DNA of 64,000 nt, taken from the NCBI RefSeq assembly GCF_013911645.1, contig NZ_JACESV010000004.1:248001-312000 (forward strand), read 5' to 3'. Both the position numbers and the translations under genes were made by a program. Below the pieces are notes generated by a model, which saw only the letters and a program-made list of their open reading frames with translations, was not told where the DNA came from and made no database searches. Positions within the stretch are counted from its first letter, which is position 1; every line of letters begins with the position of its first letter. Positions 25,253-34,852 of the stretch are shown here, in pieces. This DNA comes from Allomuricauda sp. GTDB taxonomy: Bacteria; Bacteroidota; Bacteroidia; Flavobacteriales; Flavobacteriaceae.

Positions 25253-27424
25253 CTATTGATGTTCGATCGGCAGCATTTCTTTCTTCAATGCATCGTAATG
25301 GTTGTTGATTTTAGAATTCTTGGTCAAATCCCAGATAGATGTATCCAGCTCACGCAGAGACAGTATGGTCGTAATCCAACCTTGTGTCCATCCACTTTCT
25401 ATGGCCCATGCACCCCAGCCAGCATCGGCATTGGAACCCCAATGTTCAAATCTTTCAAAGTCAAACGCCCTCATCCATCCCCCATGAAGCTCTGGATGTT
25501 CCGGAGATTTTACCTGTATACGACAAAGAAACTCCGATAATTGGTCAACCGATTTCTTTATCCGGGGATCTTTGAGTGTATACCAAGCCTCGTGCAGACC
25601 TACCAATGCAAAATTGGTGGTATAGAGCAAATCACTAACGGGGTCTCCGTTCTTTGCAATCAAAGAGGCCTCGTGCAATCCATAGTCAGCATTACTTTTG
25701 GAAGGTGGAAAAACTCCTTTATCAATGCTTCCCAACTCTTCGCTTATGGCACCACTTTCATCCTGAAGGTCCAGTAATCCGTCCAGGGCAGTATAGAGCA
25801 TTTTTCTGTTTTCCTCGGTATTTTCAACACGTACCAACCACGCAAGCGGCAGTAAGATCCTGGCCTTTTCTTGTGCCAGTCCGTTCATCCATTTCCATTT
25901 ATGGGGATAGCCTTCCATGGTGGCTTTTATTGCTTTTTTAGTACGTTCTAAGAAAATGGGGTCTCCTGTTTTATCGTAGGCCCAAAGAAAACAGGCCCAG
26001 AGATAGGCTTCCATGTGCGGAGATAGATTGACCACTTTGCCATTATAATAGTGTTGCCACCCATTTTCCTGTAATTGGGGTAAATCTATCCTGTCCCCTC
26101 GAAAACCATTTACACCTGTGGTCCTGTGCAATGCGAGCAACATACGCATCAATGTTTCATCCTGTTCGGTATTTCCCGTAATTGCCGCTGTGATAATGGC
26201 TCCCAGAAACAAACGGGCATTGTCGTCGCCATAATTGGCCTTGTACCATGCATAACTGGAAATACCCCAAGGTACAAGTCCATAGGCTCCATGGCTCGGA
26301 TCATCGTACTCCCCTTTCAGCGCAGTTGATTCTTTCAGATAAAATTCCAAAAGGTTATTGGCTATTTCGTAGTTCTCATCCTTACCAAGCGCCTTTCCCG
26401 ATGCGGCAAAGGCACCTGCCACCTCCCCCGTGCAATCGCCCCTGAGGACAACCCCGATGGGTTGATTTCCCTTTTCATCAATTCTTGAGAAAATACATTC
26501 GAATACCCCATTGCTACCATCTCCATTGGGAATGGTATCATTCCAATTGATGAATTTGGTTTTAATTTCTTTGTTATGATTGTTTCCAATAATGTCATTG
26601 TAATTTGACGGCACCAGCATTTTAGCATTTATGAACCAATCAATGCCCTTTTCAAGGCTTTTTTTCTGGTAATCGAGCGGTAATTGCTCGTTTCGGGCGT
26701 AGGTGGTCTGTATTTTAGGATTCCAGTCCAACCCTTCAACTACAGTACCATCAGCCAATAAAAATTGAAGTATACCTTTCCATACCCCCTGCCATTCAAC
26801 TTGTGGGGCGTACCTTCCTTTTATGAAATTGCTCAGCCCTGTTGTCGATACCAATCCATTATAATCGTTCAATTTGAACAATAAAGGATTATTCTCTTTG
26901 GGAATTCCATAAATAGCACTACCCAGACCAGCAACCCTAGCCGCAACGATATGGGCATTGGAAACTTGGGTAGGAATGTAGGTCAGTCCATTGACGGCCA
27001 AAATGTCCAAGCTATCGGGAATTCCTCCAAAAAAAGAGGAATTGACCACTGCTCGTTCATACTTTGATATTTTATTCTTTGGTTGAATCTCCACCCCTGG
27101 AAGTTTATCCACGAACTCGACATAAAATCGACTTTCCTTCTTTTTCAATAAATTGAAAAAATCGTCTGGAAGCTTTAGTCGTTCGTTTGGATACGTATCG
27201 GTTAAAATAAGCGAAGGTTCTCCCTCACCAATGCCACGTATCAATTCATCCAAATTATCATAGTGGACCACTTCCAAATATTCCAAGTTTTGGATTACTT
27301 GGAACAGATCATTGGTCTCATCAGAGTACACGTGTATTTTCTGAGGGGCCGAATACCATACCATTAGCATATAAACAATGACCAAAGGCCCTAGGAACAT
27401 TAGTATTTTTTGAAATAATTTCAT
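25253..27424 (-). CDS. Membrane-anchored protein with C-terminal alpha/alpha-barrel-like region, family not recognised
   Basis: A 723-aa protein starting MKLFQKILMFLGPLVIVYMLMVWYSA, one N-terminal membrane anchor, so it probably faces the periplasm. Residues ~30-250 look like an alpha/beta domain (SLILTDTYPNER, SNAHIVAARVAGLGSAIYG). Residues ~300-720 are helix-rich with aromatic motifs typical of (alpha/alpha)6 glycosidase or lyase barrels (RGDCTGEVAGAFAASGKAL, HGAYGLVPWGISSYAWY, HMEAYLWACFLWAYD, WGSNADAGWGAWAIESGW). I cannot name the family. It is the only likely polymer-acting enzyme in the SusCD cluster, between SusD and the epimerase, so it is a good candidate for the enzyme that cuts the imported glycan. 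Confidence 0.8.
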   Translation of the reverse strand: MKLFQKILMFLGPLVIVYMLMVWYSAPQKIHVYSDETNDLFQVIQNLEYLEVVHYDNLDELIRGIGEGEPSLILTDTYPNERLKLPDDFFNLLKKKESRFYVEFVDKLPGVEIQPKNKISKYERAVVNSSFFGGIPDSLDILAVNGLTYIPTQVSNAHIVAARVAGLGSAIYGIPKENNPLLFKLNDYNGLVSTTGLSNFIKGRYAPQVEWQGVWKGILQFLLADGTVVEGLDWNPKIQTTYARNEQLPLDYQKKSLEKGIDWFINAKMLVPSNYNDIIGNNHNKEIKTKFINWNDTIPNGDGSNGVFECIFSRIDEKGNQPIGVVLRGDCTGEVAGAFAASGKALGKDENYEIANNLLEFYLKESTALKGEYDDPSHGAYGLVPWGISSYAWYKANYGDDNARLFLGAIITAAITGNTEQDETLMRMLLALHRTTGVNGFRGDRIDLPQLQENGWQHYYNGKVVNLSPHMEAYLWACFLWAYDKTGDPIFLERTKKAIKATMEGYPHKWKWMNGLAQEKARILLPLAWLVRVENTEENRKMLYTALDGLLDLQDESGAISEELGSIDKGVFPPSKSNADYGLHEASLIAKNGDPVSDLLYTTNFALVGLHEAWYTLKDPRIKKSVDQLSEFLCRIQVKSPEHPELHGGWMRAFDFERFEHWGSNADAGWGAWAIESGWTQGWITTILSLRELDTSIWDLTKNSKINNHYDALKKEMLPIEHQ

Positions 27425-27500
27425 TTTAAGAGATTGTGTTTTGAGGACATGGAGTGTAAAAGGTGAAGACGGATATGACCACAAAATGCTCCATCATTTA

Positions 27501-27537
27501 GTATGCGGCCTTCCGCAAAAATTGGAAGGCCGCAACT
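27501..27537 (-). other. Strong intercistronic hairpin below susD
   Basis: GCGGCCTTCC (27505-27514) pairs perfectly with GGAAGGCCGC (27524-27533) around a 9-base loop, extended by TAGT/ACTA. No T-run follows on the minus strand, so it is more likely an RNA-processing or attenuating structure than a full terminator. It lies between SusD and the 723-aa protein gene. Confidence 0.6.
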
Positions 27538-27561
27538 AAACTGCATATAAAAATGCTATGG

Positions 27562-29322
27562 TTAGTATCCTGGGTTTTGTTTTAGGTTTGGGTTTAATGT
27601 AAGCTGGTCTACAGGTAAAGGTGCCAAGTAGTTTTTTGAAGGGTCAAATCCTACTTCCCCTTCGCCAAAGGTTTGTAGCAAAGGAGATATATAGCCATCA
27701 ACATTTTCTACCCTAGGGGATACTTCATCCACATCATAGGCGGGCTCGAAGGGTCTATCTCTCCATTGCTCCAATTTGGACCCAAGTCTGGGCGCTCGAA
27801 TCAAATCCGTGGCCGCCCAACGATACAGATCATCTGTTCTAAATCCTTCGAAGGCCAGTTCCACTCTTCTTTCCCTTCTGATTTCATTCATCAAAGGTGA
27901 TAGTTCGGGAAAATTCCAATTGGGATCGGTAAAACCAACTATTGCATTAAGATGGGGAACACCTGCTCTGTCCCTTAGCAAATTGATGGTCCGATCCAAC
28001 ACTGCCTGGGTACAAGTTCCCAGTTCTTCATGTGCCTCGGCAGCTATCAACAATGCCTCTGCATATCTGAACAAGGGAACGGCATTGGAGGTATTGTTCC
28101 CAGAAGCATCTTCAGTCGCTATAAATGGACTGAGCCACTTGTAAATTTGATACCCCGTGGTATTGGGCCATGGATTCAAGGTTAGAAAGGGCAGTTCATA
28201 CCTGTCCACTACCCCATTGGATATCTTGATAGGCATCCCTGGGGTCGATACGGTCATTTTCAAGCGAGGGTCTCTATTGGTCGTCACATCTTCCAATGTT
28301 TCATCTCCCATATACTCCGGGCTTACACTAATTGGTAATCCATCATCGCACAGGTAAGCATCCACCAAAGATTTTGAAATTCCTTGTCCATTGGGCCCTC
28401 CGGAGGTTCTGATTTGCTGACCCCAATAGATCAAATCCAAATCGGCACTGTACTCTCTTGCCAACAGCACTTCTGATATTCCTGAAATTTCTGAGCTTGG
28501 TGTTGAAAACAATCTCCAGTAACTGAAGCCATTGGGGATTTCGGGATGTGAAAAATCATTGTAAAGCGTATATCCACTTTCCATGACTTCTTCAGCGGCA
28601 TCCCTGGCTTGGACAAAAAACCTGTTCACATCCCTACCATCACCTTCAAAAGGAGTTCCTGCATGGTACTTCTCCCAAGTACCTTCGTAAAGAGCCACCC
28701 TTGCCTTAAAAAGAAGAGCAACATCCCTGTGGATACGTCCTTCTTGGGTTTGTGTTTTTGTAGGCAGCTTTTCAATGGAACGATCTAATACGGAAAGTAT
28801 GGAATCGGCAACCACCGATCTGGACAAACGTCCTTCGAACAGTTCCGGAGAGTCCACATCCAATGTAGTTGACAACCAAGGTAAATCGCCAAACCTTTTC
28901 ATTAAATCAAAATAAAAGAAGGCCTTAAAAAATAGTATTTCCCCCATATACTTGTCTTGAGCGGATTGCGGCGCTTCGGAAACAGAAATATTGTCCAAGA
29001 AAAAATTGACATTGCGGATGTTCCCCCAATTCCAACCTCCACCTGAAGCGGGAATAGTCTGGGTTCCAAATGCCAATGGATATGATGTAAATGAAGCTGG
29101 AACATTATTATCAGATGCAGCATCGGATTCCCACGCCCATGCAGCCATGGTTCCCGGCAAAGATGTGTAAAACTGGTTGGCGTACATTTCCATTTCATTG
29201 GCCGAAAATGTAATACCTTGATCGGTAATAGTGTCCTTTGGAATAGTGGTCAATTCATCTTCGCATGATAGCATCGCAACAAGTAGTACGGCCATCATTG
29301 TGACTAGTGTATATTTTTTCAT
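27562..29322 (-). CDS. SusD/RagB-family outer-membrane glycan-binding lipoprotein
   Basis: A 586-aa protein with lipoprotein signal MKKYTLVTMMAVLLVAMLSC (lipobox AMLSC). It has SusD features: FYTSLPGTMAAW early on, EILFFKAFFYFDLMKRFGDLPWL (TPR helices), ARVALYEGTWEKYH, and the C-terminal NEIRRERRVELAFEGFRTDDLYRWAA plus NYLAPLPVDQLTLNPNLKQNPGY. It binds glycan at the cell surface and closes over SusC. The ATG at 29322 is used; a TTG four codons upstream lies in the SusC-SusD gap. It follows SusC by 14 bases. No substrate can be read from the sequence. Confidence 0.95.
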   Translation of the reverse strand: MKKYTLVTMMAVLLVAMLSCEDELTTIPKDTITDQGITFSANEMEMYANQFYTSLPGTMAAWAWESDAASDNNVPASFTSYPLAFGTQTIPASGGGWNWGNIRNVNFFLDNISVSEAPQSAQDKYMGEILFFKAFFYFDLMKRFGDLPWLSTTLDVDSPELFEGRLSRSVVADSILSVLDRSIEKLPTKTQTQEGRIHRDVALLFKARVALYEGTWEKYHAGTPFEGDGRDVNRFFVQARDAAEEVMESGYTLYNDFSHPEIPNGFSYWRLFSTPSSEISGISEVLLAREYSADLDLIYWGQQIRTSGGPNGQGISKSLVDAYLCDDGLPISVSPEYMGDETLEDVTTNRDPRLKMTVSTPGMPIKISNGVVDRYELPFLTLNPWPNTTGYQIYKWLSPFIATEDASGNNTSNAVPLFRYAEALLIAAEAHEELGTCTQAVLDRTINLLRDRAGVPHLNAIVGFTDPNWNFPELSPLMNEIRRERRVELAFEGFRTDDLYRWAATDLIRAPRLGSKLEQWRDRPFEPAYDVDEVSPRVENVDGYISPLLQTFGEGEVGFDPSKNYLAPLPVDQLTLNPNLKQNPGY

Positions 29323-29336
29323 GATCTTGTCCAATT

Positions 29337-32300
29337 TTAAAATTCAATATTTACACCCATGGTAATTGTTCTAAACAATGGGTATGATTTACCCGGACCA
29401 TAATATCCGTGAAGTCTTTCCGGGTCAAAGTTCTCATCAATGGGCGAAAAGGTCAGTAGGTTTTCTCCACTAACATAAACTCTAAGCCTACTAAAGCCTA
29501 AAGGATCCAAAACAGTACTCGGTAGGGAGTAGCCCAACTGAAGGTTTTTCAACCGCATATAGGAAGCATCTTGCAAAAATCTTGTTTGCTGTTGCTGGTT
29601 TTTCCTGATTTCGCCCGTTGCATACGGTCTCGCAAAATAGGCATCCGTATTTTCGGGTGTCCAATAATCCAGTGTTGTTTCGAACACTTGCTGTGTCCAA
29701 CTTCCCGTAAGACCATAAAACGGAATGTCACCCAACGAAACTTCTCTTTTTGCAATACCCTGCCAAAACATATTGAAATCGAATCCTTTCCAATCGAATC
29801 TGGTAGTGAATCCAAAGGCATAACGCGGTGTTGTATTTCCTATCCTTCTTAAATCTCCTGGGTCTTCGATGGTATTTTCCCCTTGGGAGATTACACCATC
29901 TCCATTCAAATCGGTATATTCAATATCCCCGAGGTTCCAGTTTCCGCCATAGATGTAAGTCGTCTGGTCGGCCATATTGTTCAATTGTTCATCACTTTGG
30001 ATAATTCCCGCGGTGGTGTACCCCCATATTTCTCCAATCTCCTTGCCTGGATAAAAGCCCCAAATATTGTTGGTTGTACTGTTGTATTTGGTAATCTTGG
30101 AAAAGTTATCCGATAAATTGAATTGTAGTGAGTAATTGAACTCTTCGTTAATGACATCGTTCCAACCCAAGGTCAATTCAAATCCTTTGGTCACCATATC
30201 TGCATTGTTGGTTACCGGGACACCCACTCCTAAAATGGAGGGCAAAGCTTCTGCTGGACCAACCATATCCAAAGTCTTTCTTTCAAACCAATCAAAACTC
30301 AGACTCAAACGATTCTTCAACATCGTTACATCCAAACCAAAATCCAAGGTGTTAGCTGTTGCCCAGGTTAAATTATTACTGACCAACCCTGGCGCAGAAA
30401 TATAATTGGGCCGCTCACCATCAATTATATACCCCAGATTGGTACGAATGGGGACTTGTGCATAAAAGAGGTAATTTGAAATTTGCTGATTCCCGAGTTC
30501 TCCATAGGAAGCCCTTAGCTTAAGGGAGTTGATTTCCTCAACCTTGAAAAAGTTTTCCTTGGCAATGTTCCAACCTGCGGATACCGACGGAAAAAATCCC
30601 CATTGATTTCCCACAGGAAATTTTGACGTTCCATCATACCTAGCATTCGCCTCAAACAAATATTTGCCTTTGTAATTGTAGTTTACCCGGCCAAAAAAAC
30701 CAATATTGACCCACTCATCAATTGAATCGGATGTTTGCCTAATACCTGTTCCCGTATTCAAGGACGGTATGGCGTCGGTGACCAAATTGGGAACATAACC
30801 CGATATTGCATTGCGGGTATAATCTTCTCTCTGGCCTCCGAGTAGCACGTTAAAATAGTGTCCGCCAATGGTTTTATCGTAAGAAGAGAACAACTCTAAA
30901 CTTTCATAATCCCTTGATGCATTTGTTTTGCTCACAGAATTGACGGACTGAATATCGTATGGATTCCCATCCGTATCATGTGCCTGTAAAACAGCCTGAT
31001 GGGCGTTGACTTCCGTCATTAATTTGGAGTACGAGTACCGTGCAGTGATTTTCCAATCTTTTATGGGCTCAAACACCACGGTTCCCATCAATTTTAATTC
31101 ATCCTCCCTAATCTTACGTCTTGATCCTTCAAAATATTGGATTTCCGAGGTCCACAAAGGATATCCATTGGGATCGTACAGTGGCCAGTGTGGCTGCCTC
31201 GTATAGGTAATATGAAAAAGGTCACCTGTCTGTGCCGAATAGTCATAAGGTTCATTGGTAAAACCTCTATTGTACAGGGTTTGAAAGCTAAACTTGAGTT
31301 TATCGTTCAAATCCGTATTAATATTGGCCAAAAGATTGTACCGTTTGTAGTTATCCTGTCCTATCTCATAAATTCCATCTTGGTCCAGGTAGCCCAAAGA
31401 GATACGATAATCTGTATTGTCTCCCCCTCCACTTACCGCAAAGTCGTGTTTTTGGCTTACCATGGAATCACTGTAGTACGCATCAAAATAATCCACATTT
31501 GCGTTACCCAGTCCATAACTCCAACGCGAAGGATCTCCGGGCTCGGGGACCGTGGTCGGAATACTCCCTGGATCGGAAAGGTATTGTCGTATTCTATCCA
31601 TCTGGTCTGGACCAAAAATCGGGTTCATTCCCGAGTTGGCCGCAGCTGCATTCACTGTTTCTGCATAAAGCAGGGAATTTACTGTTTTTGGAAAAACAGT
31701 TTGAGCGTTGTTCGACACCGAACTGTTAATACTTACCGTGGTTTGCTTTCTAGAACCTTTTTTTGTGGTTACCAAAATGACCCCGAAAGTTGCTCGGGCC
31801 CCATAGATTGCAGCTGATGCTGCATCTTTCAACACCGATATACTCTCAATATCGATCGGGTTTAAAAGGTTTAAATCGCCCTGTACACCATCAATGAGTA
31901 CCAGCGGTGCCGCTCCGCCATTTATATCACCAAGTCCTCGGATTTGAAAGGCAGAGCCTTGACCAATTCTTCCCGGTGAACCAGGGTTGGTCGTTACATT
32001 CAAGTTGGCAACGGTACCCTGTAAAGCTTGACCGGCATTTTGGACGGCCCTGTTTTCAAGGACCACGCTAGAAGTCTCCCCAACGGCTCCCGTCAGGTTT
32101 TCCTTTTTCTGCACCCCGTAACCTACAACGATCACCTCATCTAGTTCACTTGTATTTTCTTTCATGGTCACTTCAACTACATCGGTGGTCACTTCAATAC
32201 GCTGAGTGATCATTCCCATATAGGAAAACACAAGTATGTCACCTTCATCCGCTTCTATCGAATAATTGCCATCGAAATCGGTCTGGGTTCCATTAGTGGT

Positions 32301-32786
32301 TCCATCTACCAAAACATTGACCCCTGGCAATGGGTTTCCGTCAATGTCCTTGACAGATCCCGAAACCATTTGTTGGTAATTATTGGTTTTCGTATTTTTT
32401 TTTGGTCTGTCTTCATCCACCCTAGGCAAGGAACGCTTAAGTATTATTTGTTTTTTGAAAACCTCATAGGTTATGGGGGTTTTCGAGAAGAGTTCTTCCA
32501 AAATTTTGGAAATACGTTTGTTTTTTACATTGATAGAGACCTTCTTGGCATATTCAATTTCGTCATCGTTGTACAAAAATTTGAATTGCGTATTGGACTC
32601 AATTTCTCTCAACACTTTTTCAACACTAACATTCTCTAAATGCAAAGTGATTTTGGTGTTCTGGGCATAGGAACTTGCCTGAACCTGAAAAAGGGAAATG
32701 ATAAAAAGATAGACTGTCAGTTTCATTTTAAGGTCTAACTTCAAGTATAAGGGGGGCATGCCCCTTAACATCGAAAGGATTTTCAT
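29337..32786 (-). CDS. SusC/RagA TonB-linked outer-membrane transporter with STN signalling domain
   Basis: 1149 aa. After a signal region (KLTVYLFIISLFQVQASSYAQ), an STN domain (residues ~45-120, TKITLHLENVSVEKVLREIESNTQFKF...ILKRS in fragments) precedes a carboxypeptidase-like domain (VSGSVKDIDGNPLPGVNV) and the plug (VIVVGYGVQKKENLTGAVG, QIRGLGDINGGAAPLVLIDGV, SVLKDAASAAIYG). A 22-strand barrel follows, ending RTITMGVNIEF. It imports oligosaccharides using TonB energy. The STN domain contacts the FecR-type anti-sigma factor encoded 148 bases upstream, so substrate binding can switch on the ECF sigma factor. It forms an operon with susD. Confidence 0.95.
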   Translation of the reverse strand: MKILSMLRGMPPLYLKLDLKMKLTVYLFIISLFQVQASSYAQNTKITLHLENVSVEKVLREIESNTQFKFLYNDDEIEYAKKVSINVKNKRISKILEELFSKTPITYEVFKKQIILKRSLPRVDEDRPKKNTKTNNYQQMVSGSVKDIDGNPLPGVNVLVDGTTNGTQTDFDGNYSIEADEGDILVFSYMGMITQRIEVTTDVVEVTMKENTSELDEVIVVGYGVQKKENLTGAVGETSSVVLENRAVQNAGQALQGTVANLNVTTNPGSPGRIGQGSAFQIRGLGDINGGAAPLVLIDGVQGDLNLLNPIDIESISVLKDAASAAIYGARATFGVILVTTKKGSRKQTTVSINSSVSNNAQTVFPKTVNSLLYAETVNAAAANSGMNPIFGPDQMDRIRQYLSDPGSIPTTVPEPGDPSRWSYGLGNANVDYFDAYYSDSMVSQKHDFAVSGGGDNTDYRISLGYLDQDGIYEIGQDNYKRYNLLANINTDLNDKLKFSFQTLYNRGFTNEPYDYSAQTGDLFHITYTRQPHWPLYDPNGYPLWTSEIQYFEGSRRKIREDELKLMGTVVFEPIKDWKITARYSYSKLMTEVNAHQAVLQAHDTDGNPYDIQSVNSVSKTNASRDYESLELFSSYDKTIGGHYFNVLLGGQREDYTRNAISGYVPNLVTDAIPSLNTGTGIRQTSDSIDEWVNIGFFGRVNYNYKGKYLFEANARYDGTSKFPVGNQWGFFPSVSAGWNIAKENFFKVEEINSLKLRASYGELGNQQISNYLFYAQVPIRTNLGYIIDGERPNYISAPGLVSNNLTWATANTLDFGLDVTMLKNRLSLSFDWFERKTLDMVGPAEALPSILGVGVPVTNNADMVTKGFELTLGWNDVINEEFNYSLQFNLSDNFSKITKYNSTTNNIWGFYPGKEIGEIWGYTTAGIIQSDEQLNNMADQTTYIYGGNWNLGDIEYTDLNGDGVISQGENTIEDPGDLRRIGNTTPRYAFGFTTRFDWKGFDFNMFWQGIAKREVSLGDIPFYGLTGSWTQQVFETTLDYWTPENTDAYFARPYATGEIRKNQQQQTRFLQDASYMRLKNLQLGYSLPSTVLDPLGFSRLRVYVSGENLLTFSPIDENFDPERLHGYYGPGKSYPLFRTITMGVNIEF

Positions 32787-32934
32787 ATCTTTGTTCTGTA
32801 TTAAGATGATTTAACATTTGGTTTAAATCACTCTTTTATCCAATCGGGGAATGTGTCAGCATTTTCCGATTTTTTTCTTATAGAGTGATGGTTATTTATA
32901 TTCAAAAGTTCATTTCATTGGCAGATTTTTTTGG

Positions 32935-34140
32935 TTAATAAATATTGATTTTGTCGTTTTCAATATCATACTCAAAGCCGTAATTTCTTTTGAACGACTC
33001 CAGTATATCTTCCATTGATTCAATTTTGATATCAAAGGTCGCCGTGAAGGTTTCTTCTCCTAGCTCTACGTTGTTGTTTGTGATTGACACATTGTAGCAT
33101 CGCGCCAATTTCTTGATGATGTCCTCAAATTTCATGTGACTGAACACCATCCTTCCCTTAGTCCATGCGGTATAGATATCCGTATCCACTTCTGTGACAG
33201 CGATATTTTCCTCCGCTTTGTTCCATGCCCCCATGAACCCGGGTTCCAACATGATATACCTTTCCTTGTCTTTTTTCTGAGAACCTTGGTTTTTGTACAA
33301 CCCAACGGAGCCCTCAAGCAAAACCGTATTTATAAATGCATCCTCAGGGTAGGAAGAAATCACAAATTGGGTTCCCAGCACTTGGACACCTAGATTACCC
33401 GAATTAACTATAAATGGTTGTTCCTTATTTTTTTGGACATCAAAAAAAGCCTCACCCTCCATAAAAACCTCCCTGCTTTTATCTTCGATAAACCGCACAG
33501 GATATTTCAAGGACGTTCCCGCATTAAGATGCACTTTGGTCCCATCGGACAAGACAAGTTGAAATGTTTTACCATAAGGAACGGTGAGCCTATGATACTC
33601 TATTGACTTCTTATCACTATCGGAACTGCTGGACCGTTCTTCTGCTTGGGTATAATCAAGTTGATCGAATTTTTGCATCCCCACGACGTTTCCTTTGCTG
33701 TTCTTAAACAGTCGATTATCGGATTTTGACAGTTTTTCAACAGCACCATTTTCAAGTTCCAGAGTAATCGATTCTTGTTCGGGCAATGCACCAGTCCCCT
33801 CCTCCGTAAAATTTCCACTTAAAAAAAAGTAGGTACAGACAGCAACACCGATAAAAACAGCGGCAACTTTGACCATTATTTTTAAATATCTAAGCTTTGA
33901 ATCCGCAACTGTATTTGCTCTTAACCTTTCCCATTCCCTTGCGTGCGTTTCATCCACCTCCTTTTTCAAACGACTTCTCTCAAGCCAATGACTGGGTTCT
34001 GCCAATTTTTGCATGATATAATCCCGCTCGTCTTGATTCAGCTCCTCTGAGGTATCCACCTCATCAATCCTTTCTCGAAGTAGGATTGTTCTAGCCAGTT
34101 TTTTAGCCAGTTCGATTAGTTTGCCGAAATCCCTTAACAT
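32935..34140 (-). CDS. FecR-family anti-sigma factor
   Basis: A 401-aa single-pass inner-membrane protein. The cytoplasmic N-terminal ~90 residues (ERIDEVDTSEELNQDERDYIMQKL) bind sigma; the membrane helix is MVKVAAVFIGVAVCTYFFLSG. The FecR domain (residues ~180-285) shows HRLTVPYGKTFQLVLSDGT, LNAGTSLKYPVRF, REVFMEGEAFFDVQ, VLGTQFVISSY. The C-terminal DUF4974 secretin-like domain (~325-401) starts at FSHMKFEDIIKKLARCYNV and is the part expected to touch the SusC STN domain. It lies 72 bases after the sigma gene, giving the standard sigma/anti-sigma/SusC circuit. Confidence 0.93.
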   Translation of the reverse strand: MLRDFGKLIELAKKLARTILLRERIDEVDTSEELNQDERDYIMQKLAEPSHWLERSRLKKEVDETHAREWERLRANTVADSKLRYLKIMVKVAAVFIGVAVCTYFFLSGNFTEEGTGALPEQESITLELENGAVEKLSKSDNRLFKNSKGNVVGMQKFDQLDYTQAEERSSSSDSDKKSIEYHRLTVPYGKTFQLVLSDGTKVHLNAGTSLKYPVRFIEDKSREVFMEGEAFFDVQKNKEQPFIVNSGNLGVQVLGTQFVISSYPEDAFINTVLLEGSVGLYKNQGSQKKDKERYIMLEPGFMGAWNKAEENIAVTEVDTDIYTAWTKGRMVFSHMKFEDIIKKLARCYNVSITNNNVELGEETFTATFDIKIESMEDILESFKRNYGFEYDIENDKINIY

Positions 34141-34212
34141 ATGGTAGTAATTGTTGCTTTCTTTAGTTTAAAGACGATGTTACATGCAAATGGGGTTAAA
34201 CATTTTTCTTTT

Positions 34213-34791
34213 TTATGGCAAAAAGATGTGGGCCACTAAGGCGATGTGTTCCCGAAGTTGGAAACGGAGCTTACGATAGGCTATTTTTTTCTGGGCCTTT
34301 ACAGTGTTCAAGGTTATCTCCAATTCATTGGCGATTTCACCATTTTTATAGCCCAATAAACTTAGTTTTATGATTTTCTTACATCTCAATGGCAAGGTAT
34401 CCACAGCATGGTCCACCAAGCGTGCCGTTTCTTGCAACACGAGCTCAGTTGAAAAAAAAGAATCGGTTTCCATACTTTGAATGGCCTCGACAGATAAGTC
34501 GCATTTCGATTTATACCTTTTGCTTTTCAGCACATCCAACGCTCTATTCTTTACTGCTGTATACAAATAGGATTTAACAGTATTCTGGCTTTTAAAAACC
34601 GTTTTTTTGTTCCAAACTTTTATAAAAATCTCCTGTACGACATCCCTTGCCATCTCGATATCGTTCAAATAACGATTGCAAAACAAACAAAGTGAAACGT
34701 GGTGGGTATCAAAAAGAACCTTGTATTCTTTGGTAGTTAGGCGGTATGTTTTATTGGCTTTCAGTTTTAAGGGGTTATTTATACTGTACAC
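34213..34791 (-). CDS. ECF RNA polymerase sigma factor
   Basis: About 192 aa. Region 2 is visible as DIEMARDVVQEIFIKVWNKK and AVKNRALDVLKSKR; region 4 as TLPLRCKKIIKLSLLGYKNGEIANELEITLNTVKAQKKIAYRKLR. It belongs to the Bacteroidota SusC-associated ECF group. There is no ATG. The frame extends to a TTG at 34830, but that codon lies in the loop of a terminator hairpin, so GTG at 34791 is preferred. It is expected to be held by the FecR protein downstream and to transcribe the susCD operon. Confidence 0.88.
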   Translation of the reverse strand: MYSINNPLKLKANKTYRLTTKEYKVLFDTHHVSLCLFCNRYLNDIEMARDVVQEIFIKVWNKKTVFKSQNTVKSYLYTAVKNRALDVLKSKRYKSKCDLSVEAIQSMETDSFFSTELVLQETARLVDHAVDTLPLRCKKIIKLSLLGYKNGEIANELEITLNTVKAQKKIAYRKLRFQLREHIALVAHIFLP

Positions 34792-34814
34792 TATTAAACT
34801 CCGCCGTTTATGCC

Positions 34815-34848
34815 ACAAAAAATAGGGCAATCCAAGACTGCCCTATTT
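34815..34848 (-). terminator. Strong terminator just upstream of the sigma gene
   Basis: AAATAGGGCA pairs with TGCCCTATTT (10 bp, 9-base loop) and is followed by six T on the minus strand. It must end a minus-strand transcript coming from above 34853. The 122-codon frame there stops just before the stem. Confidence 0.78.
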
Positions 34849-34852
34849 CAAA

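Noticed and set aside
34792..34830. TTG at 34830 as start of the ECF sigma factor
   Set aside because: It lies within the loop of a strong terminator hairpin; the GTG at 34791 is a better start.
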